Positions 1 through 5,244 of a stretch of 9,250 bases of DNA are shown piece after piece (the first letter of the stretch is position 1; each line of letters starts with the position of its first letter). The notes under the pieces were generated by a model. The model saw only the letters and a program-made list of their open reading frames with translations. It ran no database searches and had not been told where the DNA came from. This stretch comes from Verrucomicrobiota bacterium (GTDB taxonomy: Bacteria; Chlamydiota; Chlamydiia; Chlamydiales; Rhabdochlamydiaceae), in assembly GCA_903970455.1 (NCBI GenBank), contig CAJCIW010000194.1:1-9250 (forward strand). The letters are read 5' to 3'. The translations under genes were made by a program, and so were the position numbers.

Positions 1-494
1 CAACACTCCCTCTGATTGAAAAACTTCCTGAAAAGCATAATCTGATCATCAAGCTGCATCCCAATTTGCATCTTCAGGAGGAATTCCAAATCGAAGAATG
101 GATCGAAAAATATCAGGAGCGAAAAAATCTCCTTTTTCTACTCGACTTTCCTCCGATTTATCCTCTTTTGAATGTAGCTGATGTTTATATCGGCGATATG
201 TCCTCGATCGGATATGATTTTCTCGCTTTTGACCGGCCCATGTTCTTTTTAAATCAAAATGCGCGTAATGACCTTTATCTTTTTCGTTCTGGCATTGAGA
301 TTAAACCGGAACAGTATCCTGATATCCATCAGATCATCGACCATTATTTTCATTATGAGCTGCGCAACTTTTCCGAGATCAGGCAAGAAGTATCTGCCTA
401 TGCTTTCGGTCATACCAGGCCTCTTGAGCAGGTTAAAAATGAAATCAGCAGGCTTTATGCATTGTTTGAAGATCGAGACTTAAATTTCTTTTAA
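1..494 (+). CDS. CDP-glycerol glycerophosphotransferase-like protein, C-terminal part (5' end outside window)
   Basis: The reading frame is open from base 3 to the TAA at 492-494, giving 163 visible codons; the true start lies left of the window. A TTG at 66 lies inside the conserved region and is not a credible start. Visible motifs are IIKLHP near the left edge, then DFPPIYPLL, and IGDMSSIGYDFLAFDRP followed by FFLN. The HP motif and the D-x-SSIGYDFLAFD+P motif mark the nucleotide-binding C-terminal half of the GT-B-fold TagB/TagF (Glyphos_transf) family, which moves glycerol-phosphate or a similar phosphopolyol from a CDP-polyol to an acceptor. The protein is probably cytoplasmic or at the inner membrane face. 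The next gene is a paralogue starting one base after this stop, so the two form an operon. Family assignment is fairly safe. The real donor and acceptor are unknown; a surface-glycan role is inferred, because teichoic acids are not expected in a Gram-negative. Confidence 0.75.
   Translation, partial: TLPLIEKLPEKHNLIIKLHPNLHLQEEFQIEEWIEKYQERKNLLFLLDFPPIYPLLNVADVYIGDMSSIGYDFLAFDRPMFFLNQNARNDLYLFRSGIEIKPEQYPDIHQIIDHYFHYELRNFSEIRQEVSAYAFGHTRPLEQVKNEISRLYALFEDRDLNFF
204..233 (+). repeat. Direct DNA repeat, copy 1 (paralogue motif)
   Basis: These 30 bases encode the SSIGYDFLAFD motif. They match bases 1279-1308 in the downstream paralogue with one mismatch (A212 versus C1287, a synonymous third-position change). 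The identity exceeds what the rest of the two genes shows. Confidence 0.8.
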
Positions 495-495
495 T

Positions 496-1542
496 ATGCG
501 TTCTGTAGCAATTATAACCGGCCCGGAAACTCATCTCGACCATCTTGGGGTTTTAAGCACTCTGCTCCAAATTCCCTTGCTCGTCACCGAAGAAAAACTC
601 TATCGCGCTGCCAAAGAATTTTATCCCGATCTCGATGCGGCCTGGATCGACTTCAGCGAGCTATCGCTGGAATACCTGGCCACCCACTATGACGCGATCT
701 TTGAGACAGGAAAGTTTTGGGCGGCCGACCTTCGGCCCTCATTTGAGCTCTTATTCCAAAAAAAGATGCGTTTTGTTTTTTGTCCTCATGGCAACTCTGA
801 CAAAGGGCATACTCTGCAAAAGCATGCCGAACAAGACATTTCTTTGGTTTACGGAGACCATTTGCAAGATTTACTCACAAAAACCGGCGCAATGAAGAGT
901 ATCCATTCCATTGTACGGACAGGGAATTATCGCTATTCCTATTATCTGCGCCATCACTCCTTCTTCGATCATCTTGCAAACACAAAAGTGTTTAGCCGGT
1001 TCAAAATTCATCAGCCGGTGATTCTTTATGCGCCAACATGGAACGATAAAGAAAATCCCACTTCTTTTTTCACTGCAACGGATGCCCTGATCAGCCAACT
1101 TTCTTGCTCGTATAATCTTCTCATCAAGCTACACCCTTTTTTGTTCGAGGATCATCCAGCGCACGTTTATCGCATCATGGCACACTATGAGAAGCACCCT
1201 TCGGTCGTGTTCCTGGAAGAATTTCCTCCCATTTATCCTCTGCTTGCACGCTGCGCCTTCTACTTGGGAGATTTTTCTTCGATCGGCTATGATTTTCTCG
1301 CTTTTGACAAACCCCTTTATTTTTTGAATTCAAAAAAATCCTCCACGTCTCCGCTGCATCGTTGCGGAATAGACGTTTCTGAAATGCTCGACGGGCGATT
1401 AAACAAATTTTTAATTGAAACTCTTGAGGCCAATACCGCCCAATATCGATTGGAAAGAAAGAAAGTTTATCTCTATGCCTTTGGAAATGAACAGATAAGC
1501 CCATTTCAACTGAAAAGGGAAATTTTCAATATATTAGCTTAA
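496..1542 (+). CDS. CDP-glycerol glycerophosphotransferase-like protein (348 aa)
   Basis: This is a complete paralogue of the preceding gene. The GT-B-like layout is visible: an N-terminal Rossmann-type half ending at FCPHGNSDKG (residues 95-104, H98), then VYGDHL (118-123), RTGNYR (141-146), ILYAPTWND (176-184), LLIKLHP (208-214, H213) and LGDFSSIGYDFLAFDKP (257-273). The two histidines correspond in kind to the catalytic HG and HP histidines of TagF-type enzymes. At 348 residues it is shorter than polymerising TagF and nearer the size of primase-type TagB proteins, so a single transfer is more likely than polymerisation. There is no Shine-Dalgarno before the ATG; it follows the upstream stop by one base, so translation is probably coupled. 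The product may decorate LPS, a capsule-like glycan or another envelope polymer; the substrate is unknown. Confidence is good for the family and low for chemistry. Confidence 0.78.
   Translation: MRSVAIITGPETHLDHLGVLSTLLQIPLLVTEEKLYRAAKEFYPDLDAAWIDFSELSLEYLATHYDAIFETGKFWAADLRPSFELLFQKKMRFVFCPHGNSDKGHTLQKHAEQDISLVYGDHLQDLLTKTGAMKSIHSIVRTGNYRYSYYLRHHSFFDHLANTKVFSRFKIHQPVILYAPTWNDKENPTSFFTATDALISQLSCSYNLLIKLHPFLFEDHPAHVYRIMAHYEKHPSVVFLEEFPPIYPLLARCAFYLGDFSSIGYDFLAFDKPLYFLNSKKSSTSPLHRCGIDVSEMLDGRLNKFLIETLEANTAQYRLERKKVYLYAFGNEQISPFQLKREIFNILA
1279..1308 (+). repeat. Direct DNA repeat, copy 2 (paralogue motif)
   Basis: Second copy of the 30-base stretch at 204-233, 29 of 30 identical and in the same codon phase. 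It reflects tandem duplication, possibly with later gene conversion, of the two glycerophosphotransferase-like genes. Confidence 0.8.
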
Positions 1543-1562
1543 TTAATAATGATGATTTGTTA

Positions 1563-1568
1563 TATAAT
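1563..1568 (+). promoter_or_regulatory. Candidate -10 box (TATAAT) before the Inc-like gene
   Basis: A consensus TATAAT lies in an AT-rich gap 34 bases before the ATG at 1603. No convincing -35 hexamer is present; TTAATT at 1539-1544 with an 18-base spacer is the best, and it overlaps the upstream stop codon. It would give the small gene its own transcription start separate from the glycerophosphotransferase pair. The call rests on the one hexamer only. Confidence 0.25.
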
Positions 1569-1602
1569 CTCCCTCTAAATTAAAAAAGGCTAAAGAATTT
1601 TT

Positions 1603-1908
1603 ATGAGCCATTCGACTCAACCTGTTACATCAAATGCGCAGCAGCCGAGTAACTCCCCCCCTTTGCCCATTCCCCCTATGCTTGAGAATGCAGGAAAAAT
1701 CACTAAAATCGTCGTTGGAATTCTTTTAGGGATTGTGGCGTTAGGCAGCCTTGGAATTGGAATCACGATGACCCCTTTTGCCCCCGAGATCGGTGGAAGC
1801 GCGCTCGCCCTTTCAGTGGCTCTCTTCGCCGTATCCGGATATCTCATTTATAGCGGCCGGTCATCTCCCGCACCTGATCTCAGTTCAAGAAATATTGTGT
1901 CTTGCTAA
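1603..1908 (+). CDS. Small Inc-like membrane protein (101 aa, bilobed hydrophobic domain)
   Basis: The product has a polar N-terminus rich in Ser, Thr, Gln and Pro (residues 1-25) with no Sec signal peptide. Two closely spaced hydrophobic segments follow (about 35-55 and 63-84), separated by a short loop (TPFAPEIGG), then a short polar tail (86-101). Two transmembrane helices joined by a tight turn are the hallmark of chlamydial inclusion-membrane (Inc) proteins. In that family the unstructured N-terminus carries the type III secretion signal and both ends face the host cytosol. Function cannot be read from sequence, because Inc proteins share topology rather than sequence. The ribosome site is weak (AAGG at 1586-1589, rather far from the ATG). 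The cytosolic tail is only about 16 residues, and the stop lies 47 bases before an inserted hairpin element, so a shortened 3' end is possible. An ordinary small inner-membrane protein is the alternative. Confidence 0.6.
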   Translation: MSHSTQPVTSNAQQPSNSPPLPIPPMLENAGKITKIVVGILLGIVALGSLGIGITMTPFAPEIGGSALALSVALFAVSGYLIYSGRSSPAPDLSSRNIVSC

Positions 1909-1955
1909 GCCATCTTCGTCTGGACACAACAGCTGGAAAAACAATTATCTGCTTA

Positions 1956-2120
1956 GAAGCTGTCCTAAAACCGCAATTTCGAATCTTCGGCGAGCTTTCG
2001 CGATCTTTTTTGCCGCCTCGCTCAGCCATATCACCGTCCCGATATTGTCTTCGCTAGGCGTCAAAAAATCTCATCGAAGGCTCATCCGAATCTCCGGGAT
2101 TGAGGTTTTAGGACAGCTTC
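1956..2120. mobile_element. MITE-like snap-back element with terminal inverted repeats
   Basis: The ends are perfect 17-bp inverted repeats, GAAGCTGTCCTAAAACC at 1956-1972 and its complement at 2104-2120. The repeat continues imperfectly through the whole element (for example TTCGG..GAGC..TTCG..TTTTTTG..CGCCT on both arms) to a centre where ATATC (2028-2032) and GATAT (2041-2045) flank an 8-base loop. The 165 bp can therefore fold as one long hairpin. The flanks repeat TTA (1953-1955 and 2121-2123); read as CTTAG the duplication is 5 bp. No transposase is encoded. A TNA or YTAR target resembles IS5-group insertion, so it is probably a non-autonomous derivative mobilised by an IS5-like transposase elsewhere; that family link is inference. 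It lies between convergent genes, where the hairpin could also stop transcription. Confidence 0.75.
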
Positions 2121-2122
2121 TT

Positions 2123-2159
2123 AGAGACTCACCACAAGCTCAGTTTGTGCTCAGTCTCT
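2123..2159. other. Hairpin at the 3' end of the 162-aa gene
   Basis: Arms AGAGACT (2123-2129) and AGTCTCT (2153-2159) pair, and inside them CACAA (2133-2137) pairs with TTGTG (2145-2149) across a symmetric 3x3 internal loop, closing a 7-base loop. The structure overlaps the last codons and stop of the minus-strand gene. There is no T-run on either side, so it could be an mRNA 3'-end stabiliser or weak terminator rather than a classic intrinsic terminator. Confidence 0.35.
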
Positions 2160-2639
2160 TACCTTTATGCACACATAGCCTTCTGGCAACACAACTTTGA
2201 CGAACTTCTCATTCTTTTCTTCTAAAAGACTCTGATCGATGAAGTGTTTCATCGAGCTCAATGAAAGTTGACGATCTTTCCCATAAATAATCAGATATTC
2301 TTCTTCTTGCCCATCCCGCACGACAGCGATCATCGGGCAAGGAGCATCATGATTTGAAAGCTCCCCCATGAATTCGCCGACGCTGGCGGTATCCAAAGCA
2401 GCTATTTTCCACACTGTCCCCTGGACATCGAGATCTTGAAATGTCAATTGAGCTGTCGAAAGCTGTAAGGGTAAAACAATGCGAGATGAAAGGGAGGAGA
2501 GGGTGACTGTATTGTTTTTGCAACAAGTCCATTGCTGTTTTTTGGGGGAAGGATAGAGTGGGAGAAAGAACACGATGGTACAAGCTGCAAGTGAAAACAG
2601 AACCAAGCGGTGGCCACGCAAACACTTGAAAATGTTCAT
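2151..2639 (-). CDS. Single-span membrane-anchored hypothetical protein (162 aa)
   Basis: I do not recognise this family. It has a basic N-terminus (MNIFKCLRGHR), one hydrophobic segment (about residues 12-30) and a soluble remainder that should face the periplasm, with a cysteine pair (C39-C40) just after the anchor. The soluble part shows alternating beta-like stretches (LVIDE-type segments near 47-82 and 102-120) and an acidic helix near 131-146. The ATG at 2639 is preferred to the in-frame TTG at 2654, because it puts a basic n-region directly before the hydrophobic core. It follows mreC on the same strand after 69 bases, so the two are probably co-transcribed. It occupies the place where mreD follows mreC in many bacteria and matches MreD in length, but with one membrane span it is not MreD. 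A role beside MreC is only positional inference. Confidence 0.6.
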   Translation of the reverse strand: MNIFKCLRGHRLVLFSLAACTIVFFLPLYPSPKKQQWTCCKNNTVTLSSLSSRIVLPLQLSTAQLTFQDLDVQGTVWKIAALDTASVGEFMGELSNHDAPCPMIAVVRDGQEEEYLIIYGKDRQLSLSSMKHFIDQSLLEEKNEKFVKVVLPEGYVCIKVRD

Positions 2640-2708
2640 TTTTCCGCCAAACAAATTTTCAATTTACACCTGTTCTAGATTTTTTAACACCTGGACTTAT
2701 CTCATGGG

Positions 2709-3860
2709 TTAATTCTGAGGCGGAAGGACAAAGACGTGCGTCAATAAATCGAGATTTCCGGCAGTTGGGGCAGCCTCAATTTCATAGGAAGAAGCCCCTT
2801 CCTTGAGAGTTTGGACTTTCGAAACGATGGCCACGCGAAATCCCGGGGGGAAAACGCCGTCCAAGCCCGTTGTCACCAAGAGGTCTCCTGCCTTCAACAG
2901 GGGAAGAGCTTCTTTTTTTCGCATTGTTCCGGTCGGTTCTCCTGAGCGGAGATCACGCGCCGGCCCTTCGGGATCGGCAAAGTCATAATTGAATCCAACC
3001 CCTCGTAAAACCTGGCTGCGCGATCGCCACAAAGGATGGCTTGTCCCGTGAAGTTCCCCTTTGGCGAGGTAGATATTTCCTGACTGCTCCAAAAGTTTCC
3101 GTTTTAAGTCATTAAGCTGGGTGGAAAAACGGATTTTTCCTTCCCGGTCGTCAAATAAGTCTTCACGCAATTCCAATGCAAAAACCAATTCCTCTAAATT
3201 TTCTAAAACGTAATGGTTCTGTTCTCCACCCCGGCTTGCGCGCACAGAAGGGACTAAGCGGGAATCCGTGATTAATCTCACACGGGATTGATGATCCCCC
3301 ACATATTCCACGATGCCGACAATCGATGTACCTATGAGCACGGGGCTATTTTTGCCGATGATTTTTTTCTTGAGTTTCTGATTCTCCTTCTCCCCTAAAT
3401 TAATCCAAAGAGTACTGCTCCAAGAAGCGGGTTCTCGAAAAATCACCTGAGCCGGCAGGGCGCAAATTTGCAAATCCAAAGCGTGGCAAAGCTCTTCACT
3501 GCGTCTTGTGAAAAACCCTTTTAACTCTTCATCAGCAGGATTCGATTTCGAAATGAGTTTGTAACGAGTAATCTGTTCCTGGATCCGATCTTCGTATAAA
3601 AGCCATTGCCTGACATTTTCGATCTGGGAGCGTAAGAGTTGATTTTCCTGGGAAAGGCGTTCTAGTTCAAGAGAATCCGCAGATGAATTTGCGGAAAGGG
3701 GCAAAGTAAGGAGGGAGATCGCCTTTAACCCCTTCCAACAAGGGGCAAAAGAAGAAACAGCACAGGAACGGATCCGCTGAGAGGCTTCTTGAGGCAGACT
3801 CATCACAAAGAAAAAAAAGAGAATCAAAAACAAATAAGGCCGGTAGGAAACTCTGCGCAT
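2709..3860 (-). CDS. mreC: Rod shape-determining protein MreC
   Basis: MreC is a bitopic inner-membrane protein that links cytoplasmic MreB to periplasmic peptidoglycan synthases. In Chlamydiae that machinery supports septal or ring-like peptidoglycan during division. The product (383 aa) has an N-terminal anchor (residues 8-22), a coiled coil (about 62-125) and the MreC beta-domains: PAQVIFREPASW (136-147), SPVLIG..IVGIVEYVGDHQSRVRLITDSRLVPSVR (172-207), GDLLVTTGLDGVFPPGFRVAIV (325-346) and a C-terminal LDLLTHVFVLPP. An extra helical stretch (about 213-265) separates the two beta-domains, making it longer than typical MreC (roughly 280-370 aa). The frame runs upstream to 4001, but the ATG at 3860 is chosen: AGGA lies 7 bases before it and the membrane anchor follows directly, whereas the longer start would overlap the divergent gene. 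It is transcribed toward the 162-aa gene. Confidence 0.88.
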   Translation of the reverse strand: MRRVSYRPYLFLILFFFFVMSLPQEASQRIRSCAVSSFAPCWKGLKAISLLTLPLSANSSADSLELERLSQENQLLRSQIENVRQWLLYEDRIQEQITRYKLISKSNPADEELKGFFTRRSEELCHALDLQICALPAQVIFREPASWSSTLWINLGEKENQKLKKKIIGKNSPVLIGTSIVGIVEYVGDHQSRVRLITDSRLVPSVRASRGGEQNHYVLENLEELVFALELREDLFDDREGKIRFSTQLNDLKRKLLEQSGNIYLAKGELHGTSHPLWRSRSQVLRGVGFNYDFADPEGPARDLRSGEPTGTMRKKEALPLLKAGDLLVTTGLDGVFPPGFRVAIVSKVQTLKEGASSYEIEAAPTAGNLDLLTHVFVLPPQN

Positions 3861-3901
3861 GGTCCAATCCTGAAATTCGATACCTAAATTACCCGCACAC
3901 T

Positions 3902-3910
3902 TGTTATACT
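3902..3910 (+). promoter_or_regulatory. Extended -10 promoter for the oxidoreductase-murL operon
   Basis: TGT followed directly by TATACT forms an extended -10 element (TGn-TATACT) in the 76-base gap between mreC and the divergent operon. No good -35 is seen, as is usual for extended -10 promoters. Transcription would begin about 20 bases before the ATG at 3937, which has no clear Shine-Dalgarno. Confidence 0.45.
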
Positions 3911-3930
3911 TCGCGCCAGAATAATCATAA
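3903..3930 (-). promoter_or_regulatory. Candidate mreC promoter overlapping the divergent one
   Basis: On the minus strand TTATGA (3930-3925) and TATAAC (3908-3903) are 16 bases apart and could serve as -35 and -10, giving a leader of about 35 bases before the mreC ATG at 3860. The -10 shares bases with the plus-strand extended -10, so the two promoters would compete or be controlled together. The -35 is poor. Confidence 0.3.
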
Positions 3931-3936
3931 ATAATT

Positions 3937-5235
3937 ATGAAGCAAGTATCTTTTGAGATTGCCGTCATCGGCGCAGGGATGTTTGGTTCCGCCGCCGCCA
4001 AATATCTCAGTCAACATCAAATCAAAGTCGCATTGATCGGCCCCGATGAACCTGTCAACAAGCAAGAGGCGTCTTCACAGCGATCATTTGGAGCGTATTA
4101 CGATCAAGCCAGAATCACACGACGGCTGGGCTGGGATGAAGTATGGAGCGCCACCGATTCGAAATCTTTGAACCGGTTTCGGGCCATAGAGGCAGAATCG
4201 GGAATTTCTTTCTTCCATGAATGTGGCTCTCTTGTCTTAATGGCAAAAACAATCTTAAGCCGCACGGAATCGATATTAAAACATTGCCAAGACTCTCTGA
4301 TCCCCGTTGAAAGAATGGCTTCGAAACAGATCAATTCTTATTGGCCATTTCTCCGAGTCCCTCAATTATCCGGCGGAGTAGAGGGTTTGTATGAGCAGCG
4401 GATGGCCGGCTATTTAAATCCGAGAAAACTCGTAGCGGCACAGCTCGCCCTCTTCGAGCGCGCCGGAGGCGCTCTTATTCGAGGGAATGTGGTCAAAGTA
4501 GAAAAAGAGGGAGCATCCGATCTTTGGAAATTATACACGGTCCAGAATCAAGACCGCGATATCATTTACACAAAAAGAGTATTGATCGCAGGAGGAGCAT
4601 ACATCAACCATAACGGAATTTTGCCCCGAGGATACAAACTCGACCTCTGTGCATTTACAGAACCGAATCTTCTTTTTGAAATTGAGCAGGAAGAGAGGGA
4701 ACCTCTTATGAAAATGCCAACATTGATCACCGTGGACCCTGAAGATGTGGGCAATAACAATCTGTCGATCTATTTGCTTCCCCCTATTCGATACCCTGAC
4801 GGTAAATGGTACGTGCGGATCGGGCCGGGGATGCAGCCCATCGTGAAACAGTTGGACAAACTGGAGGAAATGAGACAATGGTGCATCTACCAACAGATAA
4901 CAGATGAGCAGCGGGATTTTTTGATGCAAATGAAACAAAAATTCATACCCGGCATTCAGGCAAAATCGATTCGGGAAGCTTGTTGCATCATTGAGAAGAC
5001 GCCCTCCCATTATCCTTATATCGGCCAAATCGATGAAGACAGCAGTCTAAATGTCGTCACAGGAGGAAATGGGCATGGGGCGCGGGGCTCCGACGAGATT
5101 GGAAGGCTTGCAGCAAACGCAGCCTTAGGCAATGCCTGGGATTTTCCTATTGAAAAGAGTCGTTTCACTCCGATTTTGACAACTGCTGAAACTCCAATTA
5201 GAATGGAATCCAAACCTCCTTTTGGGCTTTGCTAA
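3937..5235 (+). CDS. FAD-dependent oxidoreductase, DAO / monomeric sarcosine oxidase type
   Basis: This 432-aa cytoplasmic flavoprotein has an N-terminal dinucleotide fold, IAVIGAGMFGSAAAKYL (GxGxxG at residues 12-17), the second-strand IKVALIG, and SSQRSFGAYYDQARITR (46-62), the substrate-gate region of sarcosine oxidase-like enzymes. VLIAGGAY (215-222) is the second FAD contact. The C-terminal EACCIIEKTPSHYPYIG..VVTGGNGHGARGSDEIGRLAA (348-394) is the flavin-closing motif of the DAO fold. Cys350 lies five residues before the KTP proline region, matching the cysteine (CxxxxTP) that binds FAD covalently in monomeric sarcosine oxidase and N-methyltryptophan oxidase. The expected chemistry is oxidation of an N-alkyl or secondary amino acid with release of hydrogen peroxide; the substrate is unknown. 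It is the first gene of a two-gene operon: its stop overlaps the Shine-Dalgarno of the MurL-like gene. The start has no strong ribosome site, but the Rossmann motif begins at the expected distance. Confidence 0.82.
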   Translation: MKQVSFEIAVIGAGMFGSAAAKYLSQHQIKVALIGPDEPVNKQEASSQRSFGAYYDQARITRRLGWDEVWSATDSKSLNRFRAIEAESGISFFHECGSLVLMAKTILSRTESILKHCQDSLIPVERMASKQINSYWPFLRVPQLSGGVEGLYEQRMAGYLNPRKLVAAQLALFERAGGALIRGNVVKVEKEGASDLWKLYTVQNQDRDIIYTKRVLIAGGAYINHNGILPRGYKLDLCAFTEPNLLFEIEQEEREPLMKMPTLITVDPEDVGNNNLSIYLLPPIRYPDGKWYVRIGPGMQPIVKQLDKLEEMRQWCIYQQITDEQRDFLMQMKQKFIPGIQAKSIREACCIIEKTPSHYPYIGQIDEDSSLNVVTGGNGHGARGSDEIGRLAANAALGNAWDFPIEKSRFTPILTTAETPIRMESKPPFGLC

Positions 5236-5238
5236 GGA
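5234..5238 (+). promoter_or_regulatory. Ribosome binding site of the MurL-like gene
   Basis: AAGGA overlaps the TAA stop of the oxidoreductase gene and lies 6 bases before the ATG at 5245. It supports coupled translation of the two genes and fixes the start. Confidence 0.7.
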
Positions 5239-5244
5239 TCGAAT

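Noticed and set aside
66..494. A start at the TTG of base 66 for the first gene
   Set aside because: The frame is open to the left edge and the conserved IIKLHP motif lies upstream of the TTG, so it is an internal codon of a gene cut by the window.
1778..2200. Open frame of 140 codons on the plus strand across the hairpin element
   Set aside because: It overlaps the Inc-like gene in another frame, crosses the inverted-repeat element and the convergent gene, and has no ribosome site or recognisable domain.
2151..2639. MreD
   Set aside because: Position and length fit, but there is only one hydrophobic segment, while MreD is a multi-span membrane protein.
3861..4001. 47-residue N-terminal extension of MreC
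   Set aside because: It would overlap the divergent oxidoreductase gene, has no membrane-anchor logic, and the ATG at 3860 has a good Shine-Dalgarno followed directly by the anchor.
4531..5028. Antisense open frame of 165 codons inside the oxidoreductase gene
   Set aside because: It is a shadow of a well-supported gene with no ribosome site or domain of its own.
3937..5235. Glycine oxidase (ThiO) or D-amino acid dehydrogenase
   Set aside because: No thiamine genes are nearby, and the CxxxxTP flavinylation cysteine and the RITR region point to the sarcosine-oxidase branch.
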